From Solicoccozyma terricola (Eukaryota; Basidiomycota; Tremellomycetes; Filobasidiales; Piskurozymaceae): a DNA stretch of 64,000 nt. Of the stretch, positions 23,153 to 33,900 are shown in pieces. Every line of letters starts with the position of its first letter. Position 1 is the stretch's first letter. Made by a program: the position numbers and the translations under genes. The notes below the pieces were generated by a model. The model saw nothing but the letters and a program-made list of their open reading frames with translations. It had not been told where the DNA came from and did not search any database. Location: positions 124,001 to 188,000 of the forward strand of contig BCLD01000007.1 in assembly GCA_001600875.1 (NCBI GenBank), in the 5' to 3' direction.

Positions 23153-25538
23153 TCAGCGTTGATGGGTTTACTAGGTTGAATGTCCACCAAGATCTCGTCG
23201 TCCACGCGTTATCTGTTCAAGGTTGGAATGTAGGAAGGGTAAGGATGTCATTCCAGACGGGAAGTCTGGTTCACAGACACATAACACAGGGTACATACAT
23301 ATAGCTACAGCTTTGATATCTGCTAGAGTCAGTTGTGACCATCCTATTCCCATCCTTCTTCGCCGTATTCTCCCTGGGGACCATCCTCGCTACCTTCCGT
23401 TCGAGGTGACTAACCCTTCGTCTCAACGCTCAACGTCCTACGGCTTTGGAAGTCATTCGTCAATCGAGTGCGGTAGGGACTAGGGTGCAACTGGGGTTAG
23501 CAGCATCATCATAGGGTTGCAGTCTCATTAGTCGCATTAGTATCCCAACAGAGAAACGGGAAGAGGGTGTTTCGCGACTGCATGGATGATGGATATTTAC
23601 ATCGAAGTGAAGCCAACAAACCCTTGACCCTTCCCGTTGACCTCGTGACGCTGGTCCAATCAATGCACAGGCCAAACATCCAGTTCCCGGACACTATCAT
23701 CCCTCATCAACATTCAACATCCTCCCATAGTTCAGCTGAAGTGAGCAGTGATATTCAACATACGCCATTTACATCGCTGCGTTCTTTGAAATGACAGCTC
23801 AAGACTCACTCGGGCTGTTTGTTCGAAGTATTGCACTGAATCGATGGGTCAGTTCGGAAGTGCTATTCACTGGCTTCGCTTCGGAAGTGCTGTTAACTAG
23901 CTTCATTTTGATGTAGCCTGCTGAATGTAGTGTGATGTAATTCGTCTGGAAATTGGTGATATCTTTGAGCTGGGTCTTGCTGTCGTTCGATTTGGGTTTG
24001 GCAGTACCTGCCGACTGGATTTTCATGTCACTCCGCATGGTCTTCGTGGTACCTGCTACTTTCGTTCACCATCCGCACCATAAATCAGTCAAAGTGTCTT
24101 ACAGGAACCCAAGCCTCCATACGCTTACCCTTCGCAATCTGTCTTCTCCTGTTCCCAAGCCATGACATCCAATTTTTAAACCCATCTTTTGTTGTGGGGT
24201 GCCATATGAATGCGCTGTATAGCTTTATCATTCTCCTACGTTCAGTCTCATGACCAAAGACTCCGCTTCCATTTTGCATTCCGATGAGATAGTCTTCAAG
24301 TCGATCACCATCGGAAAAGCGACGAAGGATAGCAGGCTTGGCGGTACGGAGTAGGGACAGAGTCATTTGCAGCAAGTTGCTAAGAGGAAAAGTGAAGTGT
24401 GTATGTATGTGTGCGTGGAGTCGAAGACAAGTGACGGAAATCCCCTTGGAACGTCTCGTCTTTAGCGTCCTGGCGTGCCCTCCTTTGAGAGTCGAATGTC
24501 ATTGAAGATAAACAAATGCAAGTGCCGGTGGAGTCAGTGGAAGTCAGTGGCGTCGGTGGCGAATTCGTGGATCCCTTTGCGTATACATTCCATTTCCTGC
24601 ATCATCTCCTTCCTCCTGTCAGGAGCGAAGCGAGGGCTCCTCAGTTTCCGCTGTTAGTCCTTCACTCCCCCCACGTCAGGTATCAGCAAAGACCGTCAAC
24701 CGTCAACATCTTCTCATTCAGTGGTTCACTGGATGGGATCGATCTTCATCCTTGAGCGTATCCCCGAACCAAGGCCACCTACAGGAGCACCTACAGGAGC
24801 GACACCCGGACTGGCCTTTGCAACACAAGTATGTAGCGTCCTGAAGTTCTTGGGACCTTCAACAGGACCAGTCCGAGTTTCCAATCCTCTCTCTCTGGTT
24901 GTTGAGGGAGGTCCAGAAGCGGGTTATTGTACTCACAAAGGATGAAATCGTTGGTATATCTGAACGCGATCTTGTTGGTATTCGAGAAGAATAGGGCGCA
25001 TTATCACGGTCTTTGAGTTCATGCTTCTGGATCCACCACTCGTCAGAATCCCAAATGTAGGTGTTTGTCGTAAGGCGAAGACCAAAGGTTGGATTCACAT
25101 TCTGTCCCTTTGGAAGGGCGGGTGACCCTCAGAGGCAAGATGCCAGACCCCGTTCACAGCCAGTTATGACATGGAATTAGTATTGGTATGCGGTGTACGT
25201 GTTCGCCGGGTGACTTGTTACGAACTGGAAAGGTTCCTATAGGAAGTCAAAACAAAACAAAACCCGCCACCGCCACCGCCACCGCCGCCAGCACAGGGCG
25301 GGGCGGGTCAAACCACAATCTTATGCCAAAGGATTACAAAGTCGACTATGCTTTGGCGTGCGACAGTCCTTCTCACCATGCAGATGGATTTGCTCGGGCG
25401 CATCAAGAAATAGTGCAGTGCGGTAGGAAACTTCATTGTACCATTCTAGTCATTCCATCATCATCGCCATACTTCTCATCGTTTACTACAAAAACTATAC
25501 GCATGTATGAGTGTTTGCAACGTCTGCCAACTGAGTCT
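23153..25538. other. 2.4-kb gene-poor stretch with degenerate or lineage-specific ORFs
   Basis: No recognisable family on either strand. Minus-strand ORFs at 23799-24038, 24085-24375 and 24859-25098 look protein-like and are followed by donor-like GTAAGA or GTGAGT, but I could not join them in one frame. A near-tandem duplication (GGAAGTGCTRTTMACTRGCTTC unit) lies around 23850-23905, an AGC/ACC-type repeat CACCTACAGGAG x2 at about 24777-24800, the GAGCGAAGCGAG 12-mer at 24623-24634, and a CCACCG run at about 25263-25290. It could be a remnant locus or fast-evolving genes. Confidence 0.4.
24085..24375 (-). CDS. hypothetical small protein, 96 aa
   Basis: Unrecognised single-exon ORF starting MLQMTLSLLRTAKP and ending in WVPVRHFD. 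The middle, GMQNGSGVFGHETERRRM and KDGFKNWMSWLGNRRRQ, has mixed hydrophobic and basic residues like a real folded protein. A GTAAGA donor sits at the last codons, so the true C-terminus may come from another exon. No neighbour helps its interpretation. Could equally be a chance ORF. Confidence 0.3.
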   Translation of the reverse strand: MLQMTLSLLRTAKPAILRRFSDGDRLEDYLIGMQNGSGVFGHETERRRMIKLYSAFIWHPTTKDGFKNWMSWLGNRRRQIAKGKRMEAWVPVRHFD

Positions 25539-26068
25539 TCAGGGGTTGCCGTCAGTGGTCAACCTGCCTAGAGTCGAGAAGGTATAGGTCACGTAGCTGT
25601 CCCCCTCGGCTGTAGACTGACCCCCTTCGTCTTGGGAAACCTCTGACAGTGACCACGCCGCACATTCGTCCTCCTTAAGGGGTAGTCTTGGCTTTACGAT
25701 GATAGTGAGGAGCTTATTGTCAAAAATCCAGTAATCACCCACTTTGTGATTTTTAGGCCATCTAAATTCAAAGGACCAAAAGTGATACAGAGACGTCTCT
25801 TGAAGCTTTAGATTCACGTCGTTCATGTTCGTTCTCTTCTCCCATTCGGTGTGTAGGACGCCCACGATTATTTTTAGATCCAATTTGACATGGCCTCCAT
25901 CTACCGGACCCCCCTCCCACGTCAGATCACAGTTGTTCATGTCATCGAAACTCTGGTTCCCAAGCCATGGGAACTCTATCTGTTATGGTGCAAGGAGATT
26001 TTTGGACTGGACTCATATGTAACTTTCACAACATTACGTACCTTGAATTGTTGCCCTTCCTTAGCCAT
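25539..26068 (-). CDS. hypothetical protein, two exons, about 156 aa
   Basis: Not recognised. Exon 1 (26068-26042) encodes MAKEGQQFK; a GTACGT donor and a 62-base intron lead in phase to exon 2 (25979-25539), which starts IEFPWLGNQSFDD and continues DLTWEGGPVDGGHVKLDLKI, YHFWSFEFRWPKNHKVGDYW and IFDNKLLTIIVKPRLP. Alternating hydrophobic and charged residues and many Trp/Gly suggest a small beta-sandwich, with an acidic/Ser-rich tail. Good splice sites and long in-phase reading favour a real gene. No signal peptide or membrane segment is seen. The (GT)n run lies in its 5' flank. Confidence 0.5.
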
Positions 26069-26095
26069 GTTGATGGGTGTTGGTGAGTGTTGAAG

Positions 26096-26097
26096 AA

Positions 26098-26131
<34 letters not shown>

Positions 26132-26150
26132 GGTGTGTGGATGTGGACAG
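26096..26150. repeat. (GT)n/(GC)n microsatellite
   Basis: Alternating purine-pyrimidine run TGTGTGTGTGCGCGCGCGTGTGTGTATGTGTGGGTGTGTGG just upstream of the small hypothetical gene's start. It is potentially Z-DNA-forming. Confidence 0.9.
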
Positions 26151-26285
26151 TGGTGCCTCATACTGAGCAGAACCATATACCAGCAACCTACAAAGGAAAG
26201 GAGTTATGCGCAGGAGGCCAACAAAGGAACGGGTACAACAGCGAGTATGGGGTTCATCTTTCATCGGTAAATCATCTCCCAACTC

Positions 26286-27960
26286 TCACGACGGTGCATC
26301 GATACAAAGTGAATCCAATGCCAGTCCAATCTCCCTCTTCCAAACGTCTTCCAAGAAGAACCCACCCGCGCGATACTTTCCCTCCCCATCCGCTTTTATT
26401 GATTTCGCCATTGGATCCACGTCGACGTATCCATGTGATGATGTTGTTGTTATTGAGCCTGTCACGTCACCGAGAACGCCTTTTGGTTGAGAATAAGGTA
26501 AAGGAACATACGGACCTTCGTACGAAGGAGAAGTCGGTACGTGTGCTGTGTATTCCATGACTTGTTCTTCGTCCAACCCGCCTTTCCTAGCTGGCATTCT
26601 ACGTTTCCTCACGATTTGAACCTGTATCTCTGCTTTCTTCTCCATTTCTTGTTTTTCCCTTTTCCTTCTTTCTCTAATTTTCTTGACAACTTTTTCCGAA
26701 TCAACATTAGTTCCAAATTTCTTAACCGCTTCTTCCAAAGCTTTCATAATTTCTTTATTCTCTTCTTCATGATCTTTCAATTCCTCTTCTTCCTCTTTCA
26801 TCGCTTCTTCCAACCTAGCTCTTCTTTCAACAGCTTCATATTCTTCCATTGCATGGAGGTTCTCAGTCTCGAGTTGAGCTTCACGTGCTCGTTCGAGGGT
26901 AAGTGAAGCGTTGAGATTGATATATGTTGATATTCGAGATTCAGTAGCTGATTGATCGATTCCGTTGATTAGGTTGAATGCTGATGCGAGGTCGGGGAGT
27001 TGGGGGGGAGGGGGTGGGGAGGAAGTGGGAAGAGTAGGCATGAGGGAGAAGTTGTCGCGGGGAAAAACCCCCACCGATAAACTCACTAATATCCTCAATT
27101 TCTTCCAAATAATCATCATATTCCCTATCTGAAGGGAAATCCTTTCTCGTTTTATTATATCTAACCCATCAAGGGAGGGCGAAAAGAAAAAAGATCGCCA
27201 ATCAGTCTGCACAGTGTCGAAAGGCCAACCCCCCCCCCCCCCTTAACCCCCTAAAAAATATCTCACATTGCTCCAATCCTCTTCCTAACCCCAACTTCCC
27301 TCTCCACATCTAAACTCTCAAACGTTTGATGAATGAAATTGGATTTCCTGATGACACGATTACAACCTTCATGTGGACATGTTTCAGCTGATATAGTGAA
27401 TAATTTATCGATGCATGATTCGCATCTGCGTCGGAGAGCGAGAGCGGGAGAGAGTGCGCGAAAGAGAGAGAGAGGGAGAGAGAGGGAGAGAGAGGGAGAG
27501 AGATGAGGGGAAGCGAGAAACATTATTCATCAGTCTGTCAGTCTGTTATTCCCAGTTTCCCCAACCTAAGAAACACCAGCCTCACAATTTATGAAAACAA
27601 GGACTAATCAACAACCTCAATCTCGGATTCGTATGTCTATCCGTCTTACAAAGCGGACAAAAATCATCTTCCGACTATAAAAAAACCCGCCACATAAATT
27701 TCAGAGCCCCAGGGGTATGATATCAGCCCTCTGCGCTATTCCAGTTTTTCAATTCAACACCCCTAACTCACTGAATACTCTTTAATCCTCCCACTATCAT
27801 CTTTTATCCCCGATTGATACATTTCATCTCCTGTCCATGCTGATGCTGATATGGGTGTTGATGTTGATGTATGTAGTTGTGTGGGAGTGGATGAGGATGC
27901 ACGGGATGGTGGATGGATGATACGACGAGCGAGGGAGATGGGTTTGGTGGGACGAGACAT
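26286..27960 (-). CDS. TFB3: TFIIH/CAK assembly subunit Tfb3 (MAT1)
   Basis: RING-finger subunit that ties the CDK-activating kinase to core TFIIH in transcription initiation and repair. Five exons in phase (27960-27772, 27674-27586, 27425-27267, 27160-27087, 26980-26286) give 401 residues. The RING is assembled across introns: FCPLCKTDRHTNPR, SPCFHKLCESCIDKLF and ETCPHEGCNRVI. Next come FESLDVEREVGVRKRIGAIYNKTRKDF and YDDYLEEIEDITFNLINGID, diagnostic of MAT1, a long Glu/Lys coiled coil, and the C-terminal AGGFFLEDVWKREIGLALDSL. The N-terminal 60 residues are Ser/Thr-rich. The intron after exon 2 holds a long CT tract and the next a 14-base G run on the sense strand. Divergent from the SET-TAD3 gene. 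Confidence 0.95.
27461..27503. repeat. (GA)n/(GAGAGG)n simple repeat in intron
   Basis: AGAGAGAGAGAGGGAGAG-type run. On the sense strand of TFB3 it is a long CT tract immediately upstream of the exon 3 acceptor, so it forms an extended polypyrimidine tract. Confidence 0.85.
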
Positions 27961-28417
27961 GGTGGTGGTTGGTGGTGTTGGTGCGTGGTGGGTGGTGGTG
28001 GTGGGATGGATGGACGGGGTGAGTGAGTGATGTTTAACCATCCCCTTGATTACCTAATCCCCCGGTGACTAACATTCTCGCCACACCGCCACCGAGGGTT
28101 GGGTGGGGAGGGGAGGAGGGGGGGATGAGCTGTATATGAAAAGTGAATACATGGATGTTACCAGCTGCTTGCCATTCCTCTCCAACCTTGTAACTTGCTC
28201 CAGATATTCCCCGAGGTCCAGTCTACTAGTCCTCCAAGCATGCTGTCCACAAGGTATCCAGCATGCTGAGGGGTGGGATGGGCACCACCGATACTTGCTT
28301 GCCATTCATTGAATTTGGTTCACTCAACACGTGATCCAGTCCCATTCAGCCATAAAGTTGTCACCAACCACCACCAACCACCACCACCCACCCACCCACC
28401 ACGCAGACACAGCAACC
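27961..28417. promoter_or_regulatory. divergent promoter region, TFB3/SET-TAD3
   Basis: 457 bases between start codons at complement 27960 and 28418. It contains CCACCA and CACCCACC-type repeats near both ends (about 27962-28015 and 28368-28405), roughly mirror-placed. An inverted pair GCTGCTTGCC/GCATGCTG-like stretch also occurs. No defined regulator site is claimed. Confidence 0.5.
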
Positions 28418-30904
28418 ATGTCATGCCATCGTACATCAGCCCATCTAGATGAAGATGACGGACACGACCACGATTCCGACCACCTTCTCCTCAACCCACG
28501 TCATCTGCATGTCCATCCAACACCCAATGCCGGTCTCGGTGTGTTCTCCAACTCATCTATCCCTGTGGGAACTGTCATCGAGCGTGCACCGGTGTTGGTG
28601 TTGACGAGGAAGGAATGGGAGGATGGAAAATTGGATTCAGGAGTGTTAGGTGGGTATGCATTCACCTGGGTTGGTGGTGCGATGGCTATCGGGTTAGGAA
28701 TCGGTACGTTTGGGGTTGTTTTGCTCGGTTTAGAAAAGCGAAAATGCAAGCTGTCAGCTAAATCAGATCCCCTCCCCCCCCCCCCCCCCCCACAAACATC
28801 CTCCTTGCAGCATCAATGTTCAATCATTCTTCGAATCCAAACACTTCATTTATTCGCTCAATACCAACATCCACAAACCCTTCTATTCGTCCATCAATCA
28901 TCTTTCGAACTTTTAAATATATATCCCCAGGAGATGAATTAACAATTTGTTATTCAGCTGATGAATCTAAATTATGGTTTTCACCTAATTACAACAACAA
29001 CAACACGAACAACACCAACAACAACAACACCACCGCCACCTCTTCATCATCATCATCCTCTTCTTCATTCAACGATCCCTCAACAACATCCAATCAACTC
29101 GCATCATCATCCCCACCTACCCTCCTCTCACTCGCTTCATTCCCAATCGATACAATCCCAGACCCCATCGCAGCATCTCAAGCAGAGAGAAAAGAAAGAC
29201 GGAAACGTGATAGAGAGGAAAAACAAAAACGTTACGATGAAAAAGTAGCGGAAAGAGATAGAAGAAAGAAGGGAATCGAAAATAATGGTGGTGGTGGTGG
29301 TGGTGGTGGTGGTGGTGGTCAAGAAGGATCAAGAGGAGGAACAGTTGGATTTGGGAATGGTGGTGGTACTTTTGATAATAATGATCGAATAACGGGAAAT
29401 TCATCATCAACTTCTGGTATTAATACACCTAATAATATACCAACGACAACAACAACAACACCACTTAATGAAGAAGATTACCTCTTAGCTATAACGAGGT
29501 TAAATTTGGTTTCTGAAATAACGATTCCACCAGATGAAGAAGAAGAGGAAATTGAATTGATAGAGATGGAAAATGGAACGGATGATGGTACGATGGATGG
29601 GAAAGGAAGTGGTTGGAGGTTGATACCTAGGGTTAAAGGTAGTGTTGAGATGGAGATGGATGATGATACGAGGATGAGTGAGTTGCGCGCGCGCCCGCCC
29701 GTTTTTCGAGGAGGAGGAGGAGAATTTTGTTTCGGCCTGGGTTATGCTACTTCGGGTTGGCTGATTGTTGAATTAATCCCCCCCCCCCCCCCCCCCCCCC
29801 CCCCAACCCCCAACCCTGATCAGTGGACGTATGGACAATTGGATTAAGCGATACTAAAATGTTCAAGGTGGTTTTAGAGTACGTTGTTGATTCCATTCCC
29901 CTCTTTTCGAACAAGAACTCGTCGTCGTCGATACAACACATCCTGATACCGATACCATTCGATGCATTCTCTCATTCTCTCATTCTCATAGCCTGATCAG
30001 AAACGCAAAGCTACCACAAGATGATGTTAAACATCTCAAACGGATAAAGAGAGAGTCGACTAGTGAGTTGAACGTTTGACTTCAAGAAAACGGGGCTACA
30101 CCTTACACCGCCTATCTGCTCCCTTTAGCATCACCCAACGGCCACGTCATCCTCTGTCCGGCTACATATACCACCCACTCCTCTCTCGTCTCTCTCATTC
30201 ACTCCCTTTCTCCCTCATTAGCTTCACATCCCATCGAAATCGCTACAGTCCCCGCCGCTTGCGCGAACACATTGTCCGAACTGACGACGAAAAACCTCAG
30301 TTGGCCCGTCGTGTACATCCAACGACCGCCATCACCTGTTGATCTACCTTGGTCAGCTGCACGACGTGTTTGGGTTCGTCGAGCTATCGATAGGATCGTA
30401 AACGACGCGCTCATCGCACAACAACAAGGTGAACTCCCCATCGCTACACACGTCACTTGTCCACCCATCCCCGCACGAATCGTTAAAGAAGGTGATATCC
30501 CACCAACACCCAACATTCGCGCATCCGCACACGATACTCGACAATCAGCAAATCATCCACTAAAACACGCTGCTCTCGCTTGTATCGCAAACATCGCACG
30601 ACTACGCACCGTTTGGCCTGCGACGGCAACGCTTGGAACGAGGAATGGAGCAGATTATCTTTTGACTTCGCTTTCTCTCTTCATCACGCATGAACCATGT
30701 CTGATGTGCACGATGGCCCTCTTGCATTCCCGTGTAAAGGAGATCTACTATATCTTGCCAAGCGCAGATGGCGGATTCAACAGCACATACGGCGTTCACG
30801 GTCATCCACAACTCAATCATCAGGTGGACGTTTTCGATTGCAGCGCTCTGGTAGACGAGGATAAATTGCATGCTCTGGCATTGCCGAGCGGTTGTAACGT
30901 GTAG
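28418..30904 (+). CDS. TAD3: SET-domain / Tad3 (ADAT3-like) fusion protein
   Basis: Predicted 684-residue protein with an N-terminal SET domain and a C-terminal deaminase-fold Tad3 domain. Exons 28418-28703, 28811-29677, 29824-29878, 29992-30062 and 30129-30904 close in phase (2055 coding bases). SET marks: PNAGLGVFSNSSIPVGTVIE, ASMFNHSSNPNTSF and SPGDELTICYSADESKLWF. A long Asn/Ser/Gly/Glu linker follows, then DVWTIGLSDTKMFKVVLDLI, QDDVKHLKRIKRES and the deaminase core HPLKHAALACI (codon for His at 30566) with ITHEPCLMCTMALLHSRV as zinc ligands. The catalytic Glu is replaced by Ala, as expected for the non-catalytic Tad3 partner of Tad2 in making inosine at tRNA wobble position 34. The Tad3 part has no own start: its first Met codon is split by an intron. 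Whether the SET domain is an active methyltransferase is unknown. Confidence 0.85.
28774..28791. repeat. 18-base C run in intron 1 of SET-TAD3
   Basis: Sense-strand C homopolymer 19 bases before the acceptor at 28810; it acts as the polypyrimidine tract. Confidence 0.9.
29778..29804. repeat. 27-base C run in intron 2 of SET-TAD3
   Basis: Sense-strand C homopolymer 19 bases before the acceptor at 29823. Read through, it would give poly-Pro and then a stop, which is why an unspliced model would end the protein at the SET half. Confidence 0.9.
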
Positions 30905-30938
30905 TATTATATGAGCATTACATGCATCGGAGTTCCAA

Positions 30939-33900
30939 TCACACCTTCTTGCCCTCAAGGAGCATGCGCCGGAAGTCATCCTGCCCCTGGGCGCTGGGGT
31001 TCACGGCACCGCTCGTTGAAGCCAACGTCACACCCGTCCCTAACTTCCTCGTCGTCGTCGTCATCGCCAGTCGTTTTTTGGCTGCGTTTTTGGGTGGTCG
31101 TGGAACAAACGATGTGGCCGTTTTCGTGGCCGCAGTTCCTGTTGTCGTTGCAAGTTTCACTACTTGCTCCCCAATCTTCCTCCGCTTGGGATCGGTTTCA
31201 TTCGTGATCTCGATGATCGAGCCGTTGAACTGGAATGGCTCCGTTCGCAGGAGCAGTGAGCCGACATCCGCCGCGCTGTCGAGTTCTGCCGTCGCCTCAT
31301 GAAGATCCTCAAATACTTGCAGGACTTTGACGTTTGTGATCTTCTCCAGCGCTTGCTGAAGCAGCCCCTCCTGAGTTTTCTCCGGTAGGTTCTTCAGTCG
31401 GATACTCCGAGTCAAGAAGTCGCTGCCGAGCTCCCGGTTTTGGCCAACAGATACCCGACCAATGGTTCGCCTGGAAAGAGAGACATGACGCCTCAGTCAC
31501 AGTCACCTGCAGCCGCAAACACCTTCCTCGCTCACTTTGTCAGACCTTTCGCCTTGGCCTCGGACTTTTGCACTGCAATCTTGCGCTTTTTCAACTCGTG
31601 TCCACTCAACTCGAGAGCTTTTTCTACAGATGACTGGGGGGTGAAACATTCAAATTAGTACCCAAAGCAGGTTCCATTTACACCACTTGTTCTCACCTCT
31701 TCCTCAAACTCTACAAACGCAAAGCCCTTGCAAAGGTCGCCATCCATGCCGATATTGATTCGCTTAATTGCGCCGCACTAAGGGTGGTCGACGGTCAACA
31801 TCAGACCGCCTGGCACCCGTGTCGCGCGCGCAGCTTGACTCACCGGACTAAACAGCCTCTGCAGATCAATCTCCGTTGCGAATCTCGACAACTGTGAAAC
31901 ATAAACCTCCCTGTCATTCGCATGCGCGTCCGTTCGCTCCTTCTTGCGCTCTGGTGCAGATATCATGACCGATAGCGGCATGCCTGGTTCCAGTTCTCTG
32001 CCGTGCAACTCCACAGCAGCTGCAGCAGATGCCTACGAGGAACAAGAAGGATTAGCAGGAATCGCCACAAATGTAAGGCCTCCCGCTCACCGGCGAAACG
32101 TATTGCAGGTACAAGAACCGCCGGGTATTTTTGAACTTCTTGCTCGGCCAACGTGTGTCGAGAATCTCTCCGTACTGTATGACAGAAGATCGTAATCAGA
32201 TGCCTCCACCCGTCGCCATGTCAGCACCACACTAACCGGCTCAAAAAGCGCTCTCATTGACTGATCGTCGGCGGATTCCGGGTAATTGGTGATGAAAAGC
32301 GTGGTGTTCCCGGCCATATAGACGTGGATTTGCGATTCTTCAATCATCTTCTTATCCTTGGTCAAAGCAGCAAGGACACTCTCCTGTATTATGTCGATAT
32401 TATTAGATTGGGACGAACAATGAATGGGATACTGCTCTTACCTTGTCCACAAACTCTACAGTAGCCACGGCATGGTCTGGCTTGTTTGTGACAACGATCT
32501 CGCGAATGGCTCCGCACTGAAACGCAGATCATCAATAACAGACCTTGTGATGAAGAGGAATTTTGCCCAAAAGCTCACATCCTTGAATCGCTGCTGAATA
32601 CTTTGCTCACTGGTACCGGGAGCAAGTCCGGAGACAAAGACGGTGCAGTGCTCGCGATCCCTAGTCGGCTGGTCCCCATCCGTCGTGACAACACCAGCAG
32701 CAACATCATCAAAGCGGGTCCGCTTTGTGACGACTTGCTGCTCATCCGATGGACCATCGTCTCCATTGGCCTTGCGCTTCTTGGAGTCTACCTCAGCGGA
32801 ATCTGTCGCGGAAACAAGTCCAGCGGGAGCTTCAGAGGAAGCTGTCGTAGCGTGATAAGCAGCTGCTCTTTGTTGCGCCTGCATCTCCTGTATGACGCAT
32901 GAGGTAGGCTCGATTCAGCTCGAGAGATGCGTCTAAGAAGATGTCGTAACGTCTTACCTTCATCTGCTTCTTGACGCGGATCTCGCCCAAGGTGGCGACC
33001 CTGATCTTTGCAGTTTCGACGTCTGCAACGCTCCCATAACACTCTTCGAACAGGACCCAGGCCTCCCAAATCGCCTCAGGCCAATCTAAGTTCTTGTTCG
33101 CCGCGTTCTTAAAGAGAGTCCTAGCCTTTGAGTAGTTGAGACGGAAGCTGAATATGATATGGTGTCAGCGAAGTTCCTGTTCGTCATATCACCACAGCGT
33201 ATTTCTCACATTTCAAAGTCGGTATAGGCCAGCCACATACGATGGCTTTGAGAGCGTTCTTTGGCCACAGCATCCCAAACCTGTCCGGCCTCGTCAATCT
33301 TGCCCTTTCGTCGTAACTGTTGAATCGGGTACCGCCTCAGCAATGGTAAAATGCTGCACAAGCCGATATCACTCACCCAGCTAATCAAGAACTTTTCCAG
33401 GTTGTACTCGGGATCCCCACGAGGATCGACTGAAAGGACGCGTCGAGATGAGCTGTCAAAGCCGGATAACACCATACGTATACACCCACCATTGTGAACC
33501 TGCGCGATCCCCGAGCGTAGAGTTGCCTCGACCGCATCCTCTTCATCGTCATCTAGGAACACGATTCAATCAGTCCCTAATGCGAACAGTGTATGACGCG
33601 TACCTACCCATACCATCATCGCCTTCCTCCTGTCTCCTCATGAATCCAGCCCATGCCATCTCGAGTCTCACGAGCTCAGTCACCCCGCATGGAACATCTT
33701 CCTGACCTTCCGCTTCATCTTCCTCGGTTGCTTTCGCCTTGCCTTTCCCTTTGACCTTTGTGACGATTGGTAATTTGACTGGGAGAGTGAGTTCACCGAG
33801 ACTCAGTGCGCGGAGGTAGGTCTCGCTGATAGCCACGGGATCTTGAGCGGTGGCTTCCTGAATGAGGGGATATGAGAGTTAGGGCGTCTAACCAGAGGAA

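Noticed and set aside
26973..27075. Frameshift in TFB3 at the C/G-rich stretch
   Set aside because: A GTGAGT donor at 27086 and a CAG acceptor at 26981 remove the stretch and give the family's EDITFNLINGID sequence, so no sequencing error needs to be assumed.
29678..29849. SET protein ending in a poly-Pro tail at 29847
   Set aside because: The 'tail' is the unspliced intron with a 27-base C run; a GTGAGT donor at 29678 and CAG acceptor at 29823 restore the frame into conserved Tad3 sequence.
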